Positions 1 through 8,128 of a stretch of DNA of 64,000 bases are shown here, piece by piece. Below the pieces are notes generated by a model, which ran no database searches, had not been told where the DNA came from, and saw nothing but the letters and a program-made list of their open reading frames with translations. Each line of letters begins with the position of its first letter. Positions within the stretch are counted from its first letter, which is position 1. Source of the stretch: Pseudomonas sp. B6002 (GTDB lineage: Bacteria; Pseudomonadota; Gammaproteobacteria; Pseudomonadales; Pseudomonadaceae); NCBI RefSeq assembly GCF_013385985.1, contig NZ_JACAOY010000006.1, positions 712,198 to 776,197 of the forward strand, given 5' to 3'. The translations under genes were made by a program, and so were the position numbers.

Positions 1-186
1 GGCAGCCTGAGTGATGAGCAGGCCTGGGATGTGGCGGCCTACCTCAACAGCCACGAACGGCCGCAAGACCCACGGTTGATCGAGGGCTCGATTGAGAAAA
101 CCCGTGTGAAGTTTCATGCCAATGACGGCGTCAATCTGTACGGGCAAACCGTTGAAGGCGTGCTGATCGGGCAGGGCATCCGTTAA
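1..186 (+). CDS. c-type cytochrome, C-terminal fragment
   Basis: The first 61 codons are open from the window edge and end at a TAA. The visible part contains LSDEQAWDVAAYLNSHERPQ, the C-terminal helix pattern of class I cytochrome c domains such as those of TsdA-type thiosulfate dehydrogenases and related dihaem electron carriers. The haem-binding CxxCH motifs would lie upstream, outside the window, so the haem number and redox partner cannot be read here. It is presumably periplasmic. A strong hairpin follows 20 bases after the stop. Confidence 0.7.
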   Translation, partial: GSLSDEQAWDVAAYLNSHERPQDPRLIEGSIEKTRVKFHANDGVNLYGQTVEGVLIGQGIR

Positions 187-206
187 ACTGTCGGGTAATG
201 CATACA

Positions 207-247
207 AAAATGCCGCGCAACCTTAAGGGTTGCGCGGCATTTGTCTT
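207..247 (+). terminator. Rho-independent terminator after the cytochrome gene
   Basis: A perfect 13-bp stem (ATGCCGCGCAACC at 210-222 with its complement at 228-240) around a 5-base loop is followed by a T-rich tract. A run of A on the left gives a T tract on the other strand too, so it could work in both directions. Confidence 0.85.
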
Positions 248-264
248 TAGATCGGGAAAATCTC

Positions 265-495
265 ATGAAACGTGAACACGTCAGGGCGCGCCATGCCGAC
301 GGCCAGATCTCAGCCACCCATGTCATCCAGAACCCGGCTGACTTGGGTGAGTGGATCGTGTTTTTCAAGAAGAGCGGCGGCCGCAGTTACTTCCTGGTGG
401 ACGACCAGGACGAGGTGGAATCATTTGCGCGACTGGATGAGCTGATCGAAACCCTGCGCGGGCTGGGCATCAAGTTCGCTGAAATCCACCTATAG
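265..495 (+). CDS. conserved small hypothetical protein (76 aa)
   Basis: I do not recognise a named family. The protein starts MKREHVRARHADGQ, is charged, has no signal peptide or membrane segment, and ends in a helix-like stretch (ELIETLRGLGIKFAEIHL). The ATG at 265 was chosen over an upstream TTG at 241 because the TTG lies in the terminator hairpin, whereas GGGAAAA at 254-260 is a usable ribosome binding site. It is monocistronic, with a minus-strand lipoprotein gene ending 10 bases past its stop. Confidence 0.6.
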   Translation: MKREHVRARHADGQISATHVIQNPADLGEWIVFFKKSGGRSYFLVDDQDEVESFARLDELIETLRGLGIKFAEIHL

Positions 496-504
496 CCCTA
501 GGGC

Positions 505-789
505 TTACTTGCAGACCACCACCACGCTGCGGGTTTTGTAGTTGCCCACGTCCTTGCCCAGGGTCTTTTCGTCCTCTTTGAGTGAAGGCGTGCCTTCGGT
601 GCCGACGATGCGGTAACCGGTGCCGGCGCAGGAAGCATCTGCCTTTTCATAGCAACTGGCCCAGGAGTTGGCTTCGCCGGAGCAGTCGATGGTCAGGCCT
701 TGCTCGCCGTTTTTCAGGTACGTGTCGGAAGTGGTGGTGCATCCGGTCATCAGGACCATTACTGCAGCCAGCGTCAGTATCTTGTTCAT
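505..789 (-). CDS. small lipoprotein (94 aa)
   Basis: A type II signal peptide is clear: MNKILTLAAVMVLMTGC, with the lipobox cysteine at residue 17 and Thr-Thr-Thr after it, which predicts an outer-membrane-sorted lipoprotein. The mature part has several cysteines (DCSGEANSWASCYEKADASC) and could form disulphides in the periplasm. The ATG at 789 is preferred over an upstream start at 858, which would place 23 residues before the signal peptide. The function is unknown. Confidence 0.7.
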   Translation of the reverse strand: MNKILTLAAVMVLMTGCTTTSDTYLKNGEQGLTIDCSGEANSWASCYEKADASCAGTGYRIVGTEGTPSLKEDEKTLGKDVGNYKTRSVVVVCK

Positions 790-922
790 GGTGGGGTCGT
801 CGTCGAGGTGGAGGGGCGCTGACACTGTCGTGGGGCGGTTGTGCGAGATTATAGCCATCTGCCAGATACGCAGTCTCCAGAATAAACGCCTTCGACTGCG
901 CAGCTTCGGCCGTTGATGGGCG

Positions 923-1888
923 TTACGGCACGCCCATCACCAGTACACCACTGCCGCTGACGGCGCCGGCAGCGGGCAGCGACCCATTGCGCCGCACCAG
1001 GGAGAACGTCACATCGTCCCCGCCCGTACTGTTGGTTATCTGGGTCCTGAATGAACCGTTGACCTGGACGGCCGACCCCGCGCGCACCATCGCCGTACCC
1101 ACGTCGCTGTTGGTCATTCTTAGTAGGCGCGAATCAAAAGAGGAGGGCGTGCCTTTGTAGGTAATAGTGATGGGCAGGGTGACCCCGCCGTTCGGGCAGG
1201 AGTAAGTCAGCCTGCGATTAGTGCGAATGGAACTGGTCAGCGGGTCGGTGCCTATCGCGCGTTGATGGACGTTGCCGAAATCCACCACGATTGGGCTGTT
1301 GTTATTGATCGTGCAGGTCGACGGTGAAACGGTGAAGTTGTTACTGGCGCTGTAGGTCAGGGTGAGTTGCGCCGAGCCACTTCCCGTATTGTTGGTCTGG
1401 ACCATGCGCAGGATCCCGAGGGTGTCGCCTATGCGAATATCAATAGGGTTTCCCGGCGTGCTGCGCATCAAAATATAAGGCGCTATATCGATGGGATAAG
1501 TGATTGCATTGTCAGGCATGGTAGAGGCCAGAATGCCGATTGGAACCGGGGTATTGCGAAATACGCCGTTGATTCGCAAGCCCGTACCTTCAGAAGCGAA
1601 TTTTGGACCGGGCGTCCAGGGTGAACCGTTGCCCGTTGACCAGTAGTCGATGCCTGCGGACGGGGTCTGAGGGCCAATGGTGTAGCGGCATTCGAGCCGG
1701 GCACCTTCGAGCATTATTCGGTTTTGCGCAGTGTCCAGCCGCACGTTTACGGGCACCTGCAGGTTGATCGCTCCACCCCCTCCGACACTGATCCACCCTC
1801 CGCCATTCACGCGGCAATCTACTGCTCTTGCAGTCGTACTCACACCGATGAGGACAAGCAGCGCCATGGCGCCATAAAGTTGTTTCAT
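923..1888 (-). CDS. fimbrial tip adhesin-like protein
   Basis: This is the last gene of the fimbrial operon and the largest pilin-like product (321 aa, about twice a normal pilin). It has a Sec signal peptide (MKQLYGAMALLVLIGVSTTARA, cleavage near residue 22), an N-terminal half with its own cysteines that would be the receptor-binding domain, and a C-terminal pilin domain starting near STCTINNNSPIVVDFGNV, the usual Cys-containing first strand of donor-strand-exchanged subunits. Size, two-domain layout and distal position together suggest the tip adhesin; the ligand cannot be inferred. A GAAGAG ribosome binding site precedes the ATG. Confidence 0.75.
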   Translation of the reverse strand: MKQLYGAMALLVLIGVSTTARAVDCRVNGGGWISVGGGGAINLQVPVNVRLDTAQNRIMLEGARLECRYTIGPQTPSAGIDYWSTGNGSPWTPGPKFASEGTGLRINGVFRNTPVPIGILASTMPDNAITYPIDIAPYILMRSTPGNPIDIRIGDTLGILRMVQTNNTGSGSAQLTLTYSASNNFTVSPSTCTINNNSPIVVDFGNVHQRAIGTDPLTSSIRTNRRLTYSCPNGGVTLPITITYKGTPSSFDSRLLRMTNSDVGTAMVRAGSAVQVNGSFRTQITNSTGGDDVTFSLVRRNGSLPAAGAVSGSGVLVMGVP

Positions 1889-1981
1889 GTTGATCTCTTC
1901 TTTTCTCTGCCAGGGCGCGCTTGAACCAACTCTCGGTCGTGTTAAGCCGCTTGGGAGAAATGTTGGGTTTGTCTGAGGCTG

Positions 1982-2530
1982 TTACGGATAGTCCAGCGTA
2001 AACGTCGAAGTCACCGTGTACCCGCCGTGCCCAATGGTTTGATCCCTGATCGCATCCGGTTCGCCCTGCACATAGGCTTTGAGCTCAATCACGTTGCTGC
2101 CAGTGCTCAGTACCTGTTTGTCGCTGACGGTATTGACGGGTAACAGCTTGTTGTTTGCCGTCTCGATACCAAGCCCGATGCCGGTGGCGGCGCTGCCGCC
2201 GTCCAGCGCGAACAGTCCGGGCAGCCGCGTGTTTTCCGCGCCGCCGAGCAGGATAGTGACTGAGTCTCCAATCGCGGTATCACAGTTCTCCAGATGCACC
2301 TTGAACCCCTTGCCCTGCGTGCGCGTGTTGAGGTAAAGGTGCTTGCTGGTCACGTCCCAGAGTTCCAATGTGATCGCATCGTCACCCGGGCGGATCGTGC
2401 ACGCCTCTTCAACCAGGTTGCCCTTGAAACTCAGGTTGTCTGCAGCATTCCCCTCGGCCGTCAACCCGGAGGTCAGCAGCAACGCCAGCCAGGCACAGGC
2501 CCACCTTTTTTGATCCATTTCGTGTCGCAT
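1982..2530 (-). CDS. fimbrial subunit (minor pilin)
   Basis: A 182-residue pilin-like protein with a signal peptide ending near GNA, a first cysteine in VEEACTIRPGDD, the second in HLENCDTA, and a C-terminal beta-strand ending TFTLDYP, the penultimate-tyrosine pattern that chaperones recognise. It resembles the first gene of the operon (8129-8650) more than its immediate neighbours: both have a cysteine before the first strand and a GLGIETANNKLLPVNT / IMMTHGGAPIALGTPT-type stretch. A GGAA sits 8 bases before the ATG at 2530; an in-frame ATG at 2518 is the alternative. Confidence 0.8.
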   Translation of the reverse strand: MRHEMDQKRWACAWLALLLTSGLTAEGNAADNLSFKGNLVEEACTIRPGDDAITLELWDVTSKHLYLNTRTQGKGFKVHLENCDTAIGDSVTILLGGAENTRLPGLFALDGGSAATGIGLGIETANNKLLPVNTVSDKQVLSTGSNVIELKAYVQGEPDAIRDQTIGHGGYTVTSTFTLDYP

Positions 2531-2541
2531 AGACGTGGTTC

Positions 2542-3021
2542 CTACTGGTATTCAGCCAACAGCGTGGCCACCGCTGCAAACCGCGCAGGGGGCAGCGTTG
2601 CACCGGGTTGTTTGACGGGCACGACTTCCAGTGTCGGCGGTGTCGAGAGGACAATGTCCATTGGCGTATTGAGTGAAAACGGCAGGTTGTTCTGAAAGAC
2701 CCGGATACCCAGCGCCGGCACATTGGTCTGTGCCGCGGCTCCATCAAATGCCGTGGGTGTGCCGTTGACGCTTAACCTAAGGGCCCAAGGAAGGGTGGCC
2801 GGGCCGCAGTTGATGGTGTAAGGGACCGACCTGCGGTACTTCACACCGTCGACGCGCTTTACGGCCACATCGCCAAAGTCCACTTCAATCGTGTTGCCTG
2901 CATCAATGGTGCAAGGCGGCGGTTCGTTCAAGATTCCGCTGAACGTCAGGTTGGCCGATGCACCACCGCACAGGCCGACGGAGCACAAGGCGAGCAGCGC
3001 TCGCTGTTGCCAGCTTCTCAT
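2542..3021 (-). CDS. fimbrial subunit (minor pilin), paralogue of next gene
   Basis: A 159-residue exported pilin with signal peptide MRSWQQRALLALCSVGLCGGASA. The mature protein has PPPCTIDAGNTIEVDFGDV, then VDGVKYRRSVPYTINC, giving the two conserved pilin cysteines. The C-terminus ends VATLLAEYQ with the penultimate aromatic residue. The same motifs are found in the gene immediately upstream (3035-3529), indicating tandem duplication and divergence. AAGGA lies 7 bases before the ATG. It is assembled through the usher encoded at 4898-7507. Confidence 0.82.
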   Translation of the reverse strand: MRSWQQRALLALCSVGLCGGASANLTFSGILNEPPPCTIDAGNTIEVDFGDVAVKRVDGVKYRRSVPYTINCGPATLPWALRLSVNGTPTAFDGAAAQTNVPALGIRVFQNNLPFSLNTPMDIVLSTPPTLEVVPVKQPGATLPPARFAAVATLLAEYQ

Positions 3022-3034
3022 TGATCATTCCTTT

Positions 3035-3529
3035 TCATTGATAATCGACCACCAGGGTGGCGGTTGAATCAAATGCCCCTCCGGTCAGTTTGCTGCCTGC
3101 ACGTTTCACCGGCACCGCCTGCACGACAGGGATATTTGGGTAGGTAAAATTCACGGCACGGTTCAGCGGCCAGACCGCACCATTGACGAACAGCTTCACG
3201 CCAAGATCGGCCTTGCGCGTCATGAGCACGGCACTGTCAAACGCCGCTCCCGTTCCCTTGAGCTCCAGCGTCAGCGCATTGCTGAAGGGGGAGTTGCAGG
3301 TGACGGTGTAAGGCACATCCCGACGGTAATTGACGCCGTCCACTCGCGACGTCAGCAGGTCATTGCCAAACGGCACATTGAGCGTGGTGCCGCTGTTGAT
3401 GACACAGGGCGGAGGCGCAATGATGACCGCGCGAATGGTCAGGCTGGTCTCGGCCTGCACACCCTGGCAAACAGCCCATAGCAGGCTGCCTCCTATAAGA
3501 ACGGCCCGGGGGCCAGTTGAGTTCGCCAT
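3035..3529 (-). CDS. fimbrial subunit (minor pilin), paralogue of previous gene
   Basis: An exported pilin of 164 residues from the chosen ATG: signal peptide MANSTGPRAVLIGG... to GVQA, then PPPCVINSGTTLNVPFGNDL and VDGVNYRRDVPYTVTC with the paired cysteines, ending TATLVVDYQ. The ATG at 3529 has AAGGG 9 bases upstream. An alternative ATG at 3547 would overlap the stop codon of the preceding gene and add six residues. It lies 13 bases from its paralogue and probably has the same assembly role. Confidence 0.78.
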   Translation of the reverse strand: MANSTGPRAVLIGGSLLWAVCQGVQAETSLTIRAVIIAPPPCVINSGTTLNVPFGNDLLTSRVDGVNYRRDVPYTVTCNSPFSNALTLELKGTGAAFDSAVLMTRKADLGVKLFVNGAVWPLNRAVNFTYPNIPVVQAVPVKRAGSKLTGGAFDSTATLVVDYQ

Positions 3530-3539
3530 CGTTGTGCCC

Positions 3540-4118
3540 TTACTCATAGTTGAGCCTGAAATCCACCACGGCCCGAAATGCCCCACTGGTTAGCTGGGCG
3601 GAGGTGCGTGTGGGCTGGACCTTCCACGTCTGGGTATTACTGCCCAGAGGAAGGAACAGAGGTTCGCCCCTTGAGCCCAGCTGTACATCGCGCCCCAAGG
3701 CATCGGTCAATTGCAGGCCCATTCCGCTGATGCCTTGTACTTTGACCAACCGGGGGTCATCGGCATCAGCCGGCGCATAAAACGCTACCGACACCACCGG
3801 CTGGAATGCGCTCCACACCAGGTTTCCCATGCGTTCACTGCGGATGCCGCCGGCTTTGCGTTGACAATCGGCAAAACGTAACTGGAACGCGATCGGGTTC
3901 GCCTGGTCGCCAGGGCGCTGCAATTGGCTGGTCGAAAAGGCCCCCAGATCGATGGCTTGATGCAGTGATGTCATTTCCAGGCTGCAAGGGGTTTCGTGCA
4001 TGGACCCACTGATGTTCAGCATCCCGCTCATACCCTCGACATCATCCTCCTGAGCCTGTGCTCCCCCCATAGAGGTCAGCAGCAGAGCGCCCAGGACCTT
4101 CATGCTATGCAACTTCAT
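3540..4118 (-). CDS. fimbrial subunit
   Basis: A 192-residue exported pilin-like subunit: signal peptide MKLHSMKVLGALLLTSMGGAQA, an acidic mature N-terminus (QEDDVEGM), the first cysteine in HETPCSLEMTSLHQAIDLG, the second in RFADCQRK, and a C-terminus ending VVDFRLNYE. The first cysteine context (SLHQAIDLGAFSTSQL) resembles those of the subunits at 8129 and 7527 (SVDQSVNLGAIAKHQL; SVDQTIEM), so these three form one subfamily. It follows the chaperone gene by 21 bases, with GGAGAA before the ATG. Confidence 0.8.
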   Translation of the reverse strand: MKLHSMKVLGALLLTSMGGAQAQEDDVEGMSGMLNISGSMHETPCSLEMTSLHQAIDLGAFSTSQLQRPGDQANPIAFQLRFADCQRKAGGIRSERMGNLVWSAFQPVVSVAFYAPADADDPRLVKVQGISGMGLQLTDALGRDVQLGSRGEPLFLPLGSNTQTWKVQPTRTSAQLTSGAFRAVVDFRLNYE

Positions 4119-4139
4119 GACGTTCTCCGGTGCCAGGCA

Positions 4140-4901
4140 CTACTCATTAAGTGATGGTGCTTGCGCGTTGACCTTGCAGGTGTTGCCACTGCAGGTGAAA
4201 GCCATCAGTGGGCGTCCGCCGTAATCGTTCACATAGGCCAAATGCGGGGTTGCACCGAGCGCCTTGGCACTGGGCCCCAGGGCCAGCGAGCCTTTCGGGG
4301 GGATCATCAGCGGTTCAAAACCGGGCAAGGTTTTGCCGTCCTTGGCGCTGCGCGCATCGACCAGGGTGACGTAGTAGGGCGTCGGGTTGTTCACCTGGTA
4401 GCGCTCGCCTTCGCGAGTGAGGGTCAGCTTTTCCTGCCATGGGTTGGACAAGTCCTGCTGGGTTGGCGCAATGGCTTGCGGCCGATAGAACAATTTGATT
4501 CGGGTCTGCAGCGCGATTTGCAGGGTGTTGGGTTTGTCACTGCGTGGAGGGATTTCCCGCAAATTGAAGTAGTAGACCGTCTCTCGATCCTGCGGCAATG
4601 TCTTGGCGGCCGGTAAGGCCTGCACTTTCAGCTGGCTTTGTTTTCCCGGCTCCAACCGTTGGACCGGTGGCAACACGATCAAGGGGGACGTAATTTTTTT
4701 ACCCGCCTCATCCTCAATCCACCCCTGGGCCAAATACGGCAATTGGGTGTTGTTGTTGGTGATATTCACGCTGGTAGCGTCTTTGCCACCATCAAAGATC
4801 ACGCGGGTTCGGTCCAGGCCCACCGCAGCGTTGGCGTTGTGGCTCAAACCCAGCGCCAATAAGGTCAGGGCCTGACAGGTGAAACGTGTGTTGAGGTTCA
4901 T
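4140..4901 (-). CDS. periplasmic fimbrial chaperone (PapD/FimC family)
   Basis: A 253-residue exported immunoglobulin-like chaperone that would hold pilin subunits by donor-strand complementation and deliver them to the usher. Signal peptide to SHNANA; mature N-terminus AVGLDRTRVIFDGG includes the conserved Arg of the first strand; the family signature VYYFNLREIPP followed by LQIALQTRIKLFYRP supplies the conserved G1-strand Lys. The length is normal. The start overlaps the usher stop by 4 bases, so the two are translationally coupled. It is the only chaperone in the operon and must serve all seven subunits. Confidence 0.93.
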   Translation of the reverse strand: MNLNTRFTCQALTLLALGLSHNANAAVGLDRTRVIFDGGKDATSVNITNNNTQLPYLAQGWIEDEAGKKITSPLIVLPPVQRLEPGKQSQLKVQALPAAKTLPQDRETVYYFNLREIPPRSDKPNTLQIALQTRIKLFYRPQAIAPTQQDLSNPWQEKLTLTREGERYQVNNPTPYYVTLVDARSAKDGKTLPGFEPLMIPPKGSLALGPSAKALGATPHLAYVNDYGGRPLMAFTCSGNTCKVNAQAPSLNE

Positions 4902-7507
4902 GAGGATGTGTTCTCCGTTTTGGCACGCTTGCCGGTCAACGTCGCGGGCTCAGGTAAGGATTGATCAGCGGCCACCATCCGGCAGCCCAGTTGCAGGGCA
5001 TCGCTCAAACCGTCGGCGGGCAACACGTCGGGGAGGTTGAGGATGCAGCGTTCGGTGCCCCCCCAGCTGACGACCATTTGTCCGCCGGCCTGGATGCCAC
5101 TCAGGTACACGCTGCCGCCATCGTTCACGATGCCGGTGTCCTGTTGTTTTACGTTTTTCACGGTGGCGCCAAAGGGCGGTGAACTGCCATCGGGCAGGCG
5201 AAGAACGGCCATGGCTTTTTCACCAGCGATCACCTGGAGGGACCGGTAACCGATAGCACCTTCGGTGAGCGTCAGCTGTGTGACGGATTGAGTGGCTTCG
5301 ACATTGCTCGGCAAGTTCTCCAGGTCGACGCTGGCGGCCGTGCGCAAATAGCTGGCTACGTCGACGATCACGGCTTTGCCGAAGGCGTTACTGCGGGTCG
5401 GCGTGCCGTAACCGCGCACGGGCACATCGGGTACACCGCCGGTATCAACCATCAGGCGGGTTCCGCCAGTACTGTTGGTGCGATGCAGTGCTGCGCCATG
5501 CGGCGTGAGCGTGCCACCGCCGCGAGCCGATACGCTGACTGTTGAGTAACCGCCTTCTTGCTTGCTTGCGGCCAGGTCAACGTCAGCCAAATTGCCGATA
5601 TGATTCAAGTAGCCACTGGCGGACTTGTCGCTGGCGCTGATCTGGTAACTGTTGCGTTCATCCAGGCGATCGTTGTAGCGCGTGCCGAGGCTGTTCTTGC
5701 CTGACACTCGGTTGGCGTCCATCGACAGTGTGCCGGTGGGCCCAAACGGCAGGCTGATTGTCAACGAGACACCGTTGTTCTTGTAGTTGTAGTCTTGGGT
5801 GCGATGAAGGTTCAGGGATACGTTCAGGTTTTTGACGGTGCCTACATTGAAGTAGCGAGATGCCGACAGGTTCCAACGCTGGGTGGCCGAGCGCCCCCAG
5901 TAGGTTTGTTTGTTGTAGCTGGCGTACACCGTGGCCCCTAGGTCACGAAACTGCTTGTTCAGCGTCGCGGTATACAACGCCTTGCTATCACCGATCGGTC
6001 TCCAACTTTTCAGAAGGTCGCCGTTGGCGTCGCGCCCGGCGAGTTCGCCATTCATGCCGTAATGACGAGAGTCCAGGTATTCGCTCATGCTCAGGTAGTT
6101 CTTCTCGGAAAACCGATACCCAGCAAAGGTGACTTGGCTGTCGTACTCCTCGAAATGCTTGGAATATTGAAGGCGGTACGATTTGCCCGAGAGCGACTCA
6201 CCCCATACTTGTGCACGAGATTGAGTGACATCCAGCGAGAGCGCACCGAAGGCCAACAAGTCGCGGCCAACCCCGGCAGACAGCGCGCCGTAGTTGTTAT
6301 CCGTGATACCGCCGCCATACAGCGACCAGCCGTTACTGACACCCCACGAAAATTCACCCGTGCCAAAAAAGTCACCCTCGGCGCCGTAGTGCAGATTGGA
6401 CGGACGCCCCGTCGCCACTTTGTAGCGAATATGCCCTGGTCGTGTGAGGTAAGGCACCCCAGCCGTATCGAACTGGAACGTCTGTACCGAGCCATCCTGC
6501 TCTTCCACCCGCACATCCAGGCGACCGGTCACGGCATCATTGAGGTCTTGAATGCGAAAAGGCCCCGCTGCGACCAACGTTTCATACAGCACGCGGCCTT
6601 GCTGGCTGATAATGACCTTGGCGTTGGTTTTGGCCACGCCCACCACCTCAGGGGCGTAACCACGCAAGTTGGGCGGCAACTGGCTTTCATCCGAATTGAG
6701 TGCGGCACCGGTGAAGCGGAAGCTGTCGAACAGATCCGAATACAGGTAGTTTTCACCCACAATCAATCGGGCCTGCAATTGCGGGATGGCGCGATAAGCG
6801 TAGTAACGGCTCCACTCCAGCCGCTGACGGCGCTCGGCCGAGTCCGCCCGGTCAGGGTCGACACGGCCTTGCCAATCAGCCCGCAAACGCCACGCACCGG
6901 CATTGGCCCCCACCGTTCCGTTACCACTGAAGTTGGTGCGGGCTCCGTCATCCTTCTGGTAGCCGGTTTGCGCCGTCATGTTGTAGTCAATCAGCAGGCC
7001 AGGCACTCCTTCGTCCCAGCGAGAAGGGGGGTCCCAATTAATGGCGCTGTATTCAAGATAAGCGTGGGGCAAATTAATATTGAGTGTGGAAGTTGCCAGG
7101 TCACCACTGACTTCCGCTCCGGTCAGCTCTTGAATATCCAGGCACTCACCCTGTTTCCACCAGTTGAGTTGTTCAATGCTTGAAGATTTCAACCCCAATT
7201 GCTCAACTATGCTTTGCGATAAGCAAGCCTGGCTCCCTTTAGGATCATCGTCGGGTGGGTAAAACGCGACGGACTGTTCTGCTATAGGTTGGTTGTTAAT
7301 CTGTACGGTCATTGAATACGTGCCCGGCAGAATGAACCCGCTGCGTGAAAATTGGGACAAGTCAATGTTGGAGCGATCACTGAGATCAAGAACATCAGTA
7401 TTGAATTCGATATCCCCAGCACCCAGTGCAGTCCCTGTCATGGATATCAAGCCGCCAAATACTAAACTTGGGCGTAATGTATTTTTTATCTTCGATGCAT
7501 TCAGCAT
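4898..7507 (-). CDS. outer-membrane fimbrial usher (FimD/PapC family)
   Basis: An 869-residue outer-membrane usher, the normal full length. After a signal peptide (ending ALGA) the mature N-terminus has the FNTDVL motif of the chaperone-binding domain and a YSMTVQINNQPI stretch. The long central part is the 24-strand pore with an inserted plug domain (PEVVGVAKTNAKVIISQQGR), and the C-terminus carries the paired cysteines (ERCILNLPDV ... LQLGCRM). It receives chaperone-subunit complexes and extrudes the fibre. It sits 19 bases after the second pilin gene and overlaps the chaperone start by 4 bases. Confidence 0.95.
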   Translation of the reverse strand: MLNASKIKNTLRPSLVFGGLISMTGTALGAGDIEFNTDVLDLSDRSNIDLSQFSRSGFILPGTYSMTVQINNQPIAEQSVAFYPPDDDPKGSQACLSQSIVEQLGLKSSSIEQLNWWKQGECLDIQELTGAEVSGDLATSTLNINLPHAYLEYSAINWDPPSRWDEGVPGLLIDYNMTAQTGYQKDDGARTNFSGNGTVGANAGAWRLRADWQGRVDPDRADSAERRQRLEWSRYYAYRAIPQLQARLIVGENYLYSDLFDSFRFTGAALNSDESQLPPNLRGYAPEVVGVAKTNAKVIISQQGRVLYETLVAAGPFRIQDLNDAVTGRLDVRVEEQDGSVQTFQFDTAGVPYLTRPGHIRYKVATGRPSNLHYGAEGDFFGTGEFSWGVSNGWSLYGGGITDNNYGALSAGVGRDLLAFGALSLDVTQSRAQVWGESLSGKSYRLQYSKHFEEYDSQVTFAGYRFSEKNYLSMSEYLDSRHYGMNGELAGRDANGDLLKSWRPIGDSKALYTATLNKQFRDLGATVYASYNKQTYWGRSATQRWNLSASRYFNVGTVKNLNVSLNLHRTQDYNYKNNGVSLTISLPFGPTGTLSMDANRVSGKNSLGTRYNDRLDERNSYQISASDKSASGYLNHIGNLADVDLAASKQEGGYSTVSVSARGGGTLTPHGAALHRTNSTGGTRLMVDTGGVPDVPVRGYGTPTRSNAFGKAVIVDVASYLRTAASVDLENLPSNVEATQSVTQLTLTEGAIGYRSLQVIAGEKAMAVLRLPDGSSPPFGATVKNVKQQDTGIVNDGGSVYLSGIQAGGQMVVSWGGTERCILNLPDVLPADGLSDALQLGCRMVAADQSLPEPATLTGKRAKTENTSS

Positions 7508-7526
7508 AAAAGCAACCCATTAATAT

Positions 7527-8078
7527 TCAAAAGTATTCCAACCTGAATCGCACCGCGGCACTGTGCGCACCGGGTAATATCTGCAACCCATTGCCGACCA
7601 GGCGAAGCGTGTAGTTCAGTGTCATGTCACCTTCATTCAAGGGGTGTGGGGCCATGCGCTCGCCCGGGACACTTTCCTGGCCTGTGGAATCCCAAATATG
7701 AAACGCCACGCCTTGGGACAAACCTGTGGCAGCGAAGGAGCGACCGTCTCTGTCAGGGGGGCCATCAAACGTCACCCGCAGATGTTCCCAATCAGGCAGG
7801 GTGGCGCCTGGGCGATTCGGATCAGGGCGGGTCAATGAACAATTGACCAGGCGCAGTTGAAAGGGGTGTGGCGCGCCCAGCGTATTTCGCAACAGCCGGC
7901 CGATGGGCTCGGGAGGCATTTCGATTGTCTGATCGACGCTGGACAGCTCCAGCCCGCAGGCGGAATCAATGATCTCTCCGCCCAACGTCACAATCCCGTC
8001 GCCTTGACCTTGGGCAAGTACGTGACCGATGGACATCATCAGTGAACTGGTAATAGCGAGGTTTTTGAATGTTTTCAC
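7527..8078 (-). CDS. fimbrial subunit
   Basis: A 183-residue exported pilin-like protein with signal peptide VKTFKNLAITSSLMMSIGHVLA, IIDSACGLELSSVDQTIEM as the first Cys-containing strand, the second Cys in RLVNCSLTRP, and a C-terminus ending VRFRLEYF. The start is a GTG at 8078, chosen because GGGAGA lies 7 bases upstream and the signal peptide begins there; the longer frame would run back into the preceding pilin gene. It lies between the first pilin and the usher, so it may be a second structural subunit or a terminator/anchor. Confidence 0.8.
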   Translation of the reverse strand: MKTFKNLAITSSLMMSIGHVLAQGQGDGIVTLGGEIIDSACGLELSSVDQTIEMPPEPIGRLLRNTLGAPHPFQLRLVNCSLTRPDPNRPGATLPDWEHLRVTFDGPPDRDGRSFAATGLSQGVAFHIWDSTGQESVPGERMAPHPLNEGDMTLNYTLRLVGNGLQILPGAHSAAVRFRLEYF

Positions 8079-8128
8079 CGTTATCTCCCGCCAGTTCCCC
8101 CCGCCGCTGTGATGGCGGGGGGGAATAC

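Noticed and set aside
6062-7183. 373-codon plus-strand open frame inside the usher gene
   Set aside because: It is the antisense of a usher with full family motifs; the translation is low-complexity with many Arg and His, and there is no ribosome binding site. The same applies to long antisense frames at 10560-11915 (opposite gor), 14935-16164 (opposite ahpF), 27335-28741 (opposite the MFS gene), 34200-35633 (opposite the cytochrome) and 55309-56838 (opposite the kinase).
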